Assembly: GCA_020216845.1 (NCBI GenBank)
Contig: JAIWNK010000115.1
Coordinates: 1 to 17,763 of the forward strand
Source of the DNA: Anaerolinea sp.
Lineage (GTDB): Bacteria; Chloroflexota; Anaerolineae; Anaerolineales; Anaerolineaceae
DNA length: 17,763 bases
Reading direction: 5' to 3'
In this document: piece after piece, positions 1-7,145 of the stretch
Position numbering within the stretch: the stretch's first letter is position 1
Layout: every line of letters starts with the position of its first letter
Position numbers and translations under genes: made by a program
Notes under the pieces: model-generated
What the model saw: the letters and a program-made list of their open reading frames with translations, nothing else
The model's database searches: none
What the model was told of the DNA's origin: nothing

Positions 1-398
1 TCGAGCAGCTCAAGCGAGCGCGCCAGCCAGCCCGGCGAAAACAACACATCGCTATCGGCATAGCTGAGAATCTCTCCCGGTGCCCCAGCCATCAAGATAT
101 TCCATGCCCCGCCCTTGCCAAGGTTTTTGGCAGAGAGGAACAAGTATTGAATGCGTCCGGCGCGTTGTTCTGCCAGGAGCCAGTCTTGCACTTCGGGGCA
201 ACTGCCATTGTCGAAGACCATCAAATCAAAATCGCAGCCGGCATCGGTGCGAGCGCTTTGCAAACACAACTTCAGCACATCCAACGCCTGCGCATAAAAA
301 CCGCTCAGGAACGGGATGTAGTTCAACACTGCCACAGTCACCCGCTCGGGGTGTGCCACCGTTTGCACAAACTTGGCCGGGTTTTGTCCAATGCGCAT
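1..398 (-). CDS. GT2-like glycosyltransferase, C-terminus cut by window edge
   Basis: The minus-strand reading frame starts at the ATG at 398 and runs open through the left edge, giving about 132 N-terminal residues. Visible are VTVAVLNYIPFLSGFY near residue 22, LMVFDNGSC around residues 59-67, an SAKNLGKGGAWNILM stretch, and LSYADSDVLFSPGW, whose D-S-D is the nucleotide-sugar/metal DXD motif of GT-A enzymes. This order is that of family 2 glycosyltransferases. The start lies one base after the stop of the upstream gene (TGA-C-ATG), with an AAGGAAG Shine-Dalgarno sequence inside the end of that gene. It is probably the thirteenth cistron of the polysaccharide operon and adds a sugar to the growing chain at the cytoplasmic membrane face. 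Donor and linkage cannot be read from the sequence. The truncation is only the window edge. Confidence 0.85.
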   Translation of the reverse strand, partial: MRIGQNPAKFVQTVAHPERVTVAVLNYIPFLSGFYAQALDVLKLCLQSARTDAGCDFDLMVFDNGSCPEVQDWLLAEQRAGRIQYLFLSAKNLGKGGAWNILMAGAPGEILSYADSDVLFSPGWLARSLELL

Positions 399-399
399 G

Positions 400-1311
400 T
401 CAGTTAAGCTTCCTTTCTTGCCAGGCACGCCGGGGATGGAACAAAGCGTAAAACGCCCGTCCCAGGGCCACAGAACGCAAGCGCGTCACGGGCCAAATTT
501 CCACCTCACGCCAGAATTTTTCCCAACCAGGCAGGCAGGGGAAGAGCCGCCCGCCCACCAGGCGGCGGTCACAATCGAGCAGGGTAAAGCGGGTCACCCA
601 GCGCCCACCCGCCAGGCGGATGTTCTCAAACGTCTCCGGTTGACGATAATGCGGTTTGCCACCCGGCAGGTGACTGTAGTCGTGATCCTGATGAACAATC
701 AGCACATCAGCTGTGCCATCCACCAAGGGCCAGCCACGCCGCCGCGCCTCGAAGAGCATCCAGTTATCCCAACCGGCGCGTCCCACCACCAGGTCGGGGA
801 TCTCGGTATAGCAGCTGCGCGGAAAGACGAAATAATCACTGCCGCCGCGCGGGTGCAACCGTCCCTCAGCTGCCACGCGCTGCCGCAATGCCGTTTGCCA
901 CTGCCCAGAAAAATCCAGCGGCTGCCGCACATCCAGGTCCCAGCGCTGCCCCACCAACAAAAACTGTGCAAGCTGCGCCGCCAAACGCTCCGCCGCAGCG
1001 ACGAAATCGGGCATCAGCAAAATATCGGCATTGACATAGGCCAACAGCGGGGCAGCACTGCGCTGTCGGGCGGCCTCGAACAAGGCCGGAATGAACGGTG
1101 TGCCCTGTGAGTTACGGCGCACCTGTGCCACCCAATCGGCGCCAAAATCTGCCGCGGCCGCTTGGATGCCCGGCTCATCGCCAATCAGCAAAATGCTGAC
1201 CATTGGGCCAAGCGCCTTCCACGAAGCAATGGCATTGCGTTGAATGGTGACAATGTGCGGATTGACAAACGGTTTTGGGGCGGTGAAAATCGTCAGCAAG
1301 GGTGTGTTCAT
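400..1311 (-). CDS. Uncharacterised GT-A-like (nucleotide-diphospho-sugar transferase-like) protein
   Basis: This 303-residue protein starts at the ATG at 1311, which overlaps the upstream stop as ATGA. A longer frame reaches 1401 but would run deep into the upstream gene. The N-terminus (MNTPLLTIFTAPKPF) leads into a Rossmann-like ILLIGDEPG. AYVNADILLMPDF at about residues 91-103 stands where a GT-A enzyme carries its DXD metal site, here as N-A-D. Later come GGSDYFVFPR (156-165), GRAGWDNWM (177-185) and a striking HQDHDYSHLPGGKPHYR (207-223), which I recall as typical of poorly characterised GT-like proteins in bacteria and plants. There is no signal peptide or membrane span. Position among glycosyltransferases suggests a sugar transferase role in the same pathway, but donor and acceptor are unknown and an activity other than glycosyl transfer is possible. 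Confidence 0.8.
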   Translation of the reverse strand: MNTPLLTIFTAPKPFVNPHIVTIQRNAIASWKALGPMVSILLIGDEPGIQAAAADFGADWVAQVRRNSQGTPFIPALFEAARQRSAAPLLAYVNADILLMPDFVAAAERLAAQLAQFLLVGQRWDLDVRQPLDFSGQWQTALRQRVAAEGRLHPRGGSDYFVFPRSCYTEIPDLVVGRAGWDNWMLFEARRRGWPLVDGTADVLIVHQDHDYSHLPGGKPHYRQPETFENIRLAGGRWVTRFTLLDCDRRLVGGRLFPCLPGWEKFWREVEIWPVTRLRSVALGRAFYALFHPRRAWQERKLN

Positions 1312-2087
1312 GTGTGTTGCTCCCAACGTGCATCCACATCCGTCAGCGACTTGTGTTGCACCGCTGCATTCAGCGCGCCCGCCTCCGGATGAGCGAGCCA
1401 CCAGGTCAGGGCATCGCGCCAGGAAAAATCATCCCGCCCGCCAAAAGCTGCAAAGAGCTGCCGCAATGCTTCCAAATCTTGCGCAGTATCCAACGTCCAA
1501 CGCACATGGCCATAATCGGGGGCGGTGTGCAGCTGCAAGACGCCAAAGCGCCCCGGCGTATCATACAAATAGGGCATGACATGTTCGCGTTGATAGCGCA
1601 ACTGCGCTTCGCGCCCGGCGCGCTCAAGCGCCGCCATCCGACAAGCTTCCACATCCAGGCCAATCGGGAAAGTTCGCTTCCAGGGCGGCGGCAAGCGGTT
1701 ACAGGCAAAATCGCACCCTGGGTTTTGCAACAATGCCTCAACCACCGCATCCACCACCTCGGGGTCAATCAGCGGACAATCGGCAGTAATGCGCACAACC
1801 ACATCAGCCTGTGCTGCCCGTCCGGCCTGCACAAAGCGATCCAACACATCCAACGTGCTGCCACGCCAACAGGGCAGCCCCAGCCCGGCGCAAAACTCGG
1901 CCAATGGACCATCGCTTGGATCGGTTGTCGTCGCCACCCCCATCCAATTCAACCGGCGGGCGCGGCGCAAACGCGCCACCACCCGGCCAAGCACCGGCGC
2001 ACCGCCAAGGTCAAGCAACACCTTGCCCGGCAAGCGGCTCGAGCCCATGCGAGCTTGCACAATCGCCACCACTTTCTCCGCCATCAT
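1308..2087 (-). CDS. spsF: SpsF-like cytidylyltransferase (CMP-sugar synthetase family)
   Basis: The 259-residue protein has the hallmark N-terminus VVAIVQARMGSSRLPGKVL (pyrophosphorylase signature, residues about 6-24), RITADCPLIDP (99-109), FPIGLDVE (140-147), EHVMPYLYD (168-176) and RWTLDTAQDLE (196-206). These are the conserved blocks of SpsF/COG1861, related to NeuA and KdsB. Proteins of this family are expected to activate a nonulosonic-type sugar with CTP, giving a CMP-sugar in the cytoplasm. That fits the NeuB-like synthase two genes upstream. The start is ATGATG at 2087 or 2084, both overlapping the upstream stop; GGGAG lies 5 and 8 bases ahead of them respectively, so the inner ATG may be the true one. 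The exact sugar is not predictable. Some SpsF homologues are annotated as glycosyltransferases. Confidence 0.87.
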   Translation of the reverse strand: MMAEKVVAIVQARMGSSRLPGKVLLDLGGAPVLGRVVARLRRARRLNWMGVATTTDPSDGPLAEFCAGLGLPCWRGSTLDVLDRFVQAGRAAQADVVVRITADCPLIDPEVVDAVVEALLQNPGCDFACNRLPPPWKRTFPIGLDVEACRMAALERAGREAQLRYQREHVMPYLYDTPGRFGVLQLHTAPDYGHVRWTLDTAQDLEALRQLFAAFGGRDDFSWRDALTWWLAHPEAGALNAAVQHKSLTDVDARWEQHT

Positions 2088-3226
2088 GCACGCTCCCGTT
2101 TGGCAAGCGTCACTGCCATATCATAACCTTCCAGCAGCCTGGCAAAATTTTTGCGCCAATCGGCGCGTTGCTCTGCCAGAGCACGCCCGGCGCGCCCCAT
2201 CGCCGGCAACTCGGAACGCTGCCGCAGCGCGTTCAAAATGCCCTCACTCAGCGCCACATCATCGCCATCCGGGAAGAGCCAGCCTTGCACCCCCGGCGTA
2301 ATCCACTCACGGTTGCCAGGGATATCGGAGACCAAGACCGGCACACCGCTTGCCAGCGCCTCCATCAACGAGACGGAAGAGCCATCACTATGCGAAGCGC
2401 TGATGTATAAATCACTCGCATGATAATACCCCGGCAAGGCGGTCTGCGTCACCTGACCGCCAAACACCACCCGATCCAACACATCGAAGCGCAGCAGAAT
2501 CTCACGCAGCTGTTTGGCCATTGAACCGCCACTGAGCAAAAAGAGGCGCAACTGCGGTGCTTGTTGAGCTGCGCGACCAAAGGCACGCACCACCACATCC
2601 ACGCCATAAATCGGCTCCCAGGCGCGCAGGCATAGCAGCGTAAAGGCATCACCATCCCAACCCAAGGCGGCCCGCAACGGATCCTCAGTTGAGGTCTGCA
2701 CAGGTTCAGCCGGTTTCAACGTGAAGCGCTGCAAGTCAATGCCCCACGGAAAAAGCACCGTGCGCTGCGGGTCAAAGCCAAAACTTGCCGCCTTGTCGCG
2801 CACGGCCACACAATCGCCCAGCAACACGGTTGTGCGCCGCAAGGTGAAGCGCGTGCGGAAGCGCTGCGCATCTGCATCACGCAACAAGTCTGACCCCCAC
2901 GACATCGTCACCAAGGGACGAAAGCCAGTCAACGCCGCCAGGAAAGCCGCCGACTGCACCGGCCCAGCGTGAATCACATCCGGGCGCAACTTGCGAATCA
3001 GCCGCTGCAAATCCCAGGCCAAAGCCGGGTAATCGCGCAGGCGCGCCTCACCCTGCCCGCCGCGCCAGAGCAGCTGCTCAACATTGGCCGGCAAAGGCCG
3101 ATCTTCGCGGGCCATGCCGCGCCTTTCCAGGCGCAGCGAATAGATGGTATGCCCGGTCTCAGCCAGCGAGCTGAGAAAGCGATGATCGTGCGGGGTATAG
3201 TCGCGGGTAAAGTACAGAATGCGCAT
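2084..3226 (-). CDS. GT4-family glycosyltransferase
   Basis: The chosen start at 3226 gives 380 residues beginning MRILYFTRDYTPHD. It overlaps the stop of the NeuB-like gene by one base (TAATG); a start 18 bases further out is less likely. The GT-B fold is apparent: an N-terminal strand, LRPDVIHAGPVQS near 80-92, MSWGSD at 108-113, FPWGIDLQRF at 159-168 (the usual phosphate-contact linker) and SASHSDGSSVSLMEALASGVPVLVSDIPGNREW at 276-308. The last is the donor-site E-x7-E region, with Asp replacing the first Glu, a variant seen in many GT4 enzymes. It should be cytoplasmic or membrane-peripheral and transfer a nucleotide-activated sugar to the polysaccharide chain with retention of configuration. 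Which sugar is unknown. Confidence 0.9.
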   Translation of the reverse strand: MRILYFTRDYTPHDHRFLSSLAETGHTIYSLRLERRGMAREDRPLPANVEQLLWRGGQGEARLRDYPALAWDLQRLIRKLRPDVIHAGPVQSAAFLAALTGFRPLVTMSWGSDLLRDADAQRFRTRFTLRRTTVLLGDCVAVRDKAASFGFDPQRTVLFPWGIDLQRFTLKPAEPVQTSTEDPLRAALGWDGDAFTLLCLRAWEPIYGVDVVVRAFGRAAQQAPQLRLFLLSGGSMAKQLREILLRFDVLDRVVFGGQVTQTALPGYYHASDLYISASHSDGSSVSLMEALASGVPVLVSDIPGNREWITPGVQGWLFPDGDDVALSEGILNALRQRSELPAMGRAGRALAEQRADWRKNFARLLEGYDMAVTLAKRERA

Positions 3227-4290
3227 TAGCCCAAATCCGTCCAACGCAATTCTTTGCCGGCGGGGATATCGCGCAGCGCCTTGCAGCCCAACACGTTCGG
3301 AATCTCAGGCGGCAAAATGGCCCCGGGCGTCGCCGGACGCAGCACGTCCAGCATCTCGCGGCTGATCTCTTCACCGGCGTGAATGTCACGCCCGGCGCGC
3401 ACACAGCGTCGCTGAATGATGACCGTTTGCTGTTCGTTCTCAGCCACCTGCTTATCCGCTGAGCCCAAGGCACGTTCCAGCTCACGTGTGCGATCCACCA
3501 TATCGCGCCAGGTGCGCGGGTCCATCGCAAACCCATGATCCGGCCCCTCGCGGGTTGTATCATCGGTGAAATGCTTTTCCACCACGCGCGCCCCCAACGC
3601 AACCGCCCCCAGCACCGCCGCGTGGCCGGGGGTATGATCCGAAAAGCCCAAAACAACCTGCGGGAACATCAAAGCATAGGTCTTCAGCACGTTCAAGTTG
3701 ACGTAGTTGAAGTTTTCCAGGCTGCCGGTGTAGTTGGTGTTGCATTGCATCAGCACAAGCTGCGGGTTGATGGCCAAAATGGTATGCACGGCACGCTGCA
3801 CCTCGCCGATATGAGCGGCGCCGGTTGCCAACAGCACCGGCTTGCCCTTGCGAGCGATATGCTCCAACGCTTCCAACCAATCTATCTCGCCAGAGCCAAT
3901 CTTGTGTGCCGGCACATAGGGATCAAGGTGATCCACAGCCTCAAAATCATACGGCGAGGAAAAATAATCAATCCCCACCGCATCGCACTCCGCCTTGAGC
4001 GTCTCCGTCCATTCAAACGGCACAGAAGCACCCTGATAGACCTCAAAGACCGACTTCTTCCAACGCGCCTGATGCGATTGTTGCCCGCCCAACGAACGGA
4101 AGCCGTAATCCGAAACAATTTTGGCGGCGCGGAAATTCTGGAACTTGGCCGCATCCGCCCCAGCCTCTTTGGCCAGGCGGATCAGCGCGCAGGCGCGTTC
4201 CAGGCTGCCATCATGATTGGCAGCAATATCGGCGATAAAGTAGGTGGGGTGCGCTGCCCCAACGACACGCGAACCAATCTTGATTTCCAT
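3226..4290 (-). CDS. NeuB/SpsE-like nonulosonic acid synthase
   Basis: This 354-residue enzyme should condense phosphoenolpyruvate with a six-carbon amino sugar to make a nine-carbon nonulosonic acid (sialic, pseudaminic or legionaminic type). Visible blocks are IADIAANHDG (19-28), AAKFQNF (47-53), SSPYDFEAVDHL (111-122), HKIGSGEIDW (129-138), LMQCNTNYTGS (180-190), GFSDHTPGHAAVLGA (215-229) and EKHFTDD...GPDH (238-252). The two metal-ligand histidines of the family match H219 and H240. The C-terminus (about 294-352, RAGRDIHAGEEI...IPAGKELRWTDL) is the SAF/antifreeze-like domain. Two points differ from characterised NeuB and PseI: Asp21 where AEI usually gives Glu, and QCNTNYTG in place of a CTSxYP-like stretch. 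AGGAG lies 9 bases before the ATG. Family assignment is firm; the sugar substrate is not. Confidence 0.92.
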   Translation of the reverse strand: MEIKIGSRVVGAAHPTYFIADIAANHDGSLERACALIRLAKEAGADAAKFQNFRAAKIVSDYGFRSLGGQQSHQARWKKSVFEVYQGASVPFEWTETLKAECDAVGIDYFSSPYDFEAVDHLDPYVPAHKIGSGEIDWLEALEHIARKGKPVLLATGAAHIGEVQRAVHTILAINPQLVLMQCNTNYTGSLENFNYVNLNVLKTYALMFPQVVLGFSDHTPGHAAVLGAVALGARVVEKHFTDDTTREGPDHGFAMDPRTWRDMVDRTRELERALGSADKQVAENEQQTVIIQRRCVRAGRDIHAGEEISREMLDVLRPATPGAILPPEIPNVLGCKALRDIPAGKELRWTDLG

Positions 4291-4316
4291 TGCAGTTGAC
4301 TCCTCGCAAACAATTT

Positions 4317-5261
4317 TCAGCCGGCCAGGCTGCGGATCTGCGCCGCGAAGCCAGACCGGTGTTCTTCATGGAAGCGTTGCAGCCCGTGCGTCACATCCGG
4401 CAAAGCATGGCCCAAGGCCGCCTGCAAACGGTCCACACGCAGGGTCAGGTTGGGGCTGCGAGCGGCTTTCAGCCCAGCTTCCCGCCACGAAATGGGCCGC
4501 ACCAGCGCCGGATCAAAGCCAAATTGTTGTGCCAGACGGCAACCAAATTCATACTTGCTCAACACCTCAGCGCCCAGGGTGTGATACACCCCGCTCAGGC
4601 GGTGCGCAATCATTTCCAGCAACAAATCCGCCAGGTCACCGACCTGCAACGGACGAAAAAGCACATCGGTGAAGCCATTGGCCGAACGCCCGGCAGACAG
4701 GTTGTTGAAGAAAAATTCAGCCAGGCTGCGGCTGCCGCTCAAACTCCAACCATAAAAATTGACCCGCGCCACGCCCGCCTGCGGGTTGGCAGTCAGCACA
4801 GCCTGTTCGCCCTGCAACTTGGTGAGAGCGTATACGCTCTGCGGGTTGGGCGCGTCCTCCTCATCATAGTCGCCACGTTGGCCATCAAAAACCGCATCGG
4901 TGGAAATGTGCAGCAAATAAGCGCCATTGCGAGCAGCCCAAGCGGCCAGCTCGCCCGGCAATTCAGCGTTGATGCGATAGGCCAGGTCGGGTTGTGCCTC
5001 AGCCTGATCAATATTGGCCAGCGCGGCGCAATGCAAAATTACCTGCGGACGTTCCTCCTCCAGCAAAGACAGCGCCGCGCCCGGCTGCGCCAAATCGCAG
5101 GTGCGCACCGGAAAAGGCAGGGTGCGCAAGGCATTGCGGTTGACGACGCCTAACACTGCCCGCCCCTGTGCCGCCAGGCCCAAACACAGGTTCAGACCCA
5201 ACAAACCGCTTGCGCCCGTCACCAGCAAACGCGGCCAGGAATTTTCAGGCTTCGCGTCCAT
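4317..5261 (-). CDS. RmlD-like NAD(P)H-dependent 4-keto-sugar reductase (SDR)
   Basis: The 314-residue protein is an extended short-chain dehydrogenase with the dinucleotide motif VTGASGLLG (14-22), HCAALANIDQAE (77-88), HISTDAVFDGQRGDYDEEDAP (118-138) and the catalytic YALTK (144-148). This order is that of dTDP-4-dehydrorhamnose reductase. No RmlA, RmlB or RmlC is in the window, and the gene directly follows a PseB-like UDP-HexNAc 4,6-dehydratase. A reductase acting on that enzyme's 4-keto-6-deoxy product, giving a UDP-linked 6-deoxy-HexNAc, is therefore at least as likely as dTDP-rhamnose synthesis. The ATG overlaps the end of the dehydratase gene by 17 bases, so expression is tightly tied to it. 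The C-terminal half, which holds substrate specificity, includes VNFYGWSL and FTDVLFRPLQVGDLA. Confidence 0.85.
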   Translation of the reverse strand: MDAKPENSWPRLLVTGASGLLGLNLCLGLAAQGRAVLGVVNRNALRTLPFPVRTCDLAQPGAALSLLEEERPQVILHCAALANIDQAEAQPDLAYRINAELPGELAAWAARNGAYLLHISTDAVFDGQRGDYDEEDAPNPQSVYALTKLQGEQAVLTANPQAGVARVNFYGWSLSGSRSLAEFFFNNLSAGRSANGFTDVLFRPLQVGDLADLLLEMIAHRLSGVYHTLGAEVLSKYEFGCRLAQQFGFDPALVRPISWREAGLKAARSPNLTLRVDRLQAALGHALPDVTHGLQRFHEEHRSGFAAQIRSLAG

Positions 5262-6261
5262 TCAACACCGCTGCCTCAATCGGGGCAATAATCTGGCGAA
5301 TTTGCTCAACCGTCAGCCAGTCTGTGTTGGTATTGCTGGCATAGCGAAAGCCATCTGGCAGGGGTCGCCCAAGTTGCTGCCAGGCATGCCCAAACCAAAG
5401 CGCCTCAGCCGGTTGGACGACAAACATATCGTCCAGTTCAACCGTCGTGCGCGCCTCATCATCCGAAATCAACACCTCGTGCAGCTTTTCGCCCGGACGA
5501 ATGCCAACGGTTTCAACGCGCGCTTCGGGCGCAATGGCATAGGCCAGGTCGAGCAGCTTCATGCTGGGGATCTTGGGCACAAACACCTCGCCGCCGGTCA
5601 TCTGTTCAATGCAGCGCAGCACAAACCGCACGCCCTGCTCCAGCGAAATCCAAAACCGGGTCATGCGCTCATCGGTGATGGTCAGCACACCACCGGCGCG
5701 CTGCTTGAGGAAGACCGGCACCACACTGCCACGCGAGCCAACCACATTGCCATAACGCACGCAGCTAAAGCGGGTGGATGTGCCACCGGCATAGGCATTG
5801 CTCTGCACAAACAATTTCTCGGCAGCCAGCTTGGTCGCGCCATAGAGATTGACCGGATTGACCGCCTTATCCGTGCTGAGCGCCAACACCCGTCCAACAC
5901 CGGCGTCAATCGCCGCATCCACCACATTGCTGCTGCCAAGGATGTTGGTCTTAATCGCTTCCATCGGGTTATATTCGCAGGCCGGCACCTGTTTGAGCGC
6001 AGCAGCATGGATGACCACATCCACACCGTTGAAGGCGCGTCGCAACCGCTGCGCATCGCGCACATCGCCGATGAAATAACGCAACGTCGGCGCATCATAA
6101 CCGGCAACGCGCATTTCATGTTGCTTGAGCTCATCGCGGCTATAGACAATAATCTTAGCCGGATGATATTCATCCAACAAAATGCGAATCATTTTCTTAC
6201 CAAACGAGCCTGTGCCGCCCGTCACCAGCACCACTTTCTCTTGCCAATTCCAACCTGTCAT
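5245..6261 (-). CDS. pseB: UDP-N-acetylglucosamine 4,6-dehydratase (PseB/FlaA1-like)
   Basis: Starting at the ATG at 6261 (GGGAG 8 bases upstream, 17-base gap after the methyltransferase) gives 338 residues, the usual length of the soluble, inverting PseB/CapE class. Motifs are VTGGTGSFG (13-21), YSRDELKQHEM (40-50), GDVRD (65-69), HAAALKQVPACEYNP (85-99), LSTDKAVNPVNLYGATK (128-144, holding the Thr-Asp-Lys and Tyr-x3-Lys catalytic residues) and GIRPGEKLHEVL (273-284). The expected reaction converts UDP-GlcNAc to a UDP-4-keto-6-deoxy-HexNAc, the entry step to pseudaminic acid, UDP-FucNAc, UDP-QuiNAc and related sugars. A longer in-frame start at 6435 lies inside the preceding gene and its extra residues match no dehydratase, so it was rejected. 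No PseC-type aminotransferase follows; an SDR reductase does. Confidence 0.92.
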   Translation of the reverse strand: MTGWNWQEKVVLVTGGTGSFGKKMIRILLDEYHPAKIIVYSRDELKQHEMRVAGYDAPTLRYFIGDVRDAQRLRRAFNGVDVVIHAAALKQVPACEYNPMEAIKTNILGSSNVVDAAIDAGVGRVLALSTDKAVNPVNLYGATKLAAEKLFVQSNAYAGGTSTRFSCVRYGNVVGSRGSVVPVFLKQRAGGVLTITDERMTRFWISLEQGVRFVLRCIEQMTGGEVFVPKIPSMKLLDLAYAIAPEARVETVGIRPGEKLHEVLISDDEARTTVELDDMFVVQPAEALWFGHAWQQLGRPLPDGFRYASNTNTDWLTVEQIRQIIAPIEAAVLNGREA

Positions 6262-6278
6262 TTTGCGTTCTCCCAAAC

Positions 6279-7145
6279 TCAATCTTTGTGAATCACAATC
6301 AACGGATACTGCCCTTTTTCGCCGAAGAAAGCAGGCCAACGTTCCTCCAAGGCGTAAAGCAGCCGCAGCCACACACGCCCCAATAACCAAGGATGAATCA
6401 CCGCCCGCAAAAAGCGCACACTGACGCTGCGCCACACACCAATCTCAAGCCGCATCTCCCGACCAAGTTGTTGGCGCAGCCAATCGGGCGTCAGTTTTTG
6501 AACAAACGTGCCGGTCGCGGCACCCGTCGAAGTGTTGGTCGAAGCGGTGTCAGTTGTACCCGCCGCAAGCGGTGCGGCGACAGCCTGTTTCTTCTTGAAC
6601 AAACCGCCCAAGCGTTCCATAACGCGCACCAACGGCAGCAAGCGCCGCATAAGCGGCGAGTCCGTCCAGCCATTAACCACCACGGCACTGCACTGCGGCG
6701 ACAGCACACGGTACAACTCTCGGTAGGCAGATGGCTGTTCCTCCACCGGCAAATGATGCAGCGTGTGCAATGAGACCACACCCTCAAAAGCATCCTGACG
6801 GAACGGCAAATGTGCCACATCGGCAACGACAAATAGGCCATGCGCGCCAATGCGCTGCCGCGCCTCTTTGAGCGCCACCATTGAAAGGTCAAGGCAGACG
6901 CGATAGCGATAGCCCTGCGAATAGGTCAGGTACTCCGGATATTGGATGGGCCCCGAACCAGCATCCAGCAAAAAACGCCCGTTCGGTTTCAGTTTGCGGC
7001 CAACCCGCAAATGGCAGCGGTGAATATAAGGAGCAGACACGGGCCGCAAATCTTCGTAGCGGGCATTTTGATATTGTTCGCCCTCTTTTTGCCAACCAAC
7101 CTCATCATAAAAATGGCGCACTTGCTGCTGAACGGGTTTGCTCAT
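6279..7145 (-). CDS. Class I SAM-dependent methyltransferase
   Basis: The 288-residue protein has motif I FLLDAGSGPIQYPEYL (58-73), VCLDLSMVALKEAR (83-96), VADVAHLPFRQDAFEGVVSLHTLHHLP (107-133) and YRVLSPQCSAVVVNGW (145-160), the standard order of a Methyltransf_11-type Rossmann methyltransferase. The start ATG overlaps the upstream stop as ATGA. The gene lies inside the polysaccharide operon, so the substrate is probably a sugar or its nucleotide-linked precursor; O-methyl versus N-methyl transfer cannot be told. Residues about 190-213 form a Thr/Ser/Ala/Gly-rich low-complexity insertion between the catalytic core and the C-terminal cap. The far C-terminus is rich in Trp, Leu and Arg and may touch the membrane. 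Confidence 0.88.
   Translation of the reverse strand: MSKPVQQQVRHFYDEVGWQKEGEQYQNARYEDLRPVSAPYIHRCHLRVGRKLKPNGRFLLDAGSGPIQYPEYLTYSQGYRYRVCLDLSMVALKEARQRIGAHGLFVVADVAHLPFRQDAFEGVVSLHTLHHLPVEEQPSAYRELYRVLSPQCSAVVVNGWTDSPLMRRLLPLVRVMERLGGLFKKKQAVAAPLAAGTTDTASTNTSTGAATGTFVQKLTPDWLRQQLGREMRLEIGVWRSVSVRFLRAVIHPWLLGRVWLRLLYALEERWPAFFGEKGQYPLIVIHKD

Noticed and set aside
4317..5261. Firm call of dTDP-rhamnose synthesis from the RmlD-like gene
   Set aside because: No rmlA, rmlB or rmlC homologue is present, and the gene overlaps a UDP-HexNAc dehydratase gene, so the substrate is left open.
5014..6291. Long plus-strand open frame opposite the PseB-like and RmlD-like genes
   Set aside because: It spans two real minus-strand genes, has shadow-type composition, and has no motifs or ribosome binding site.
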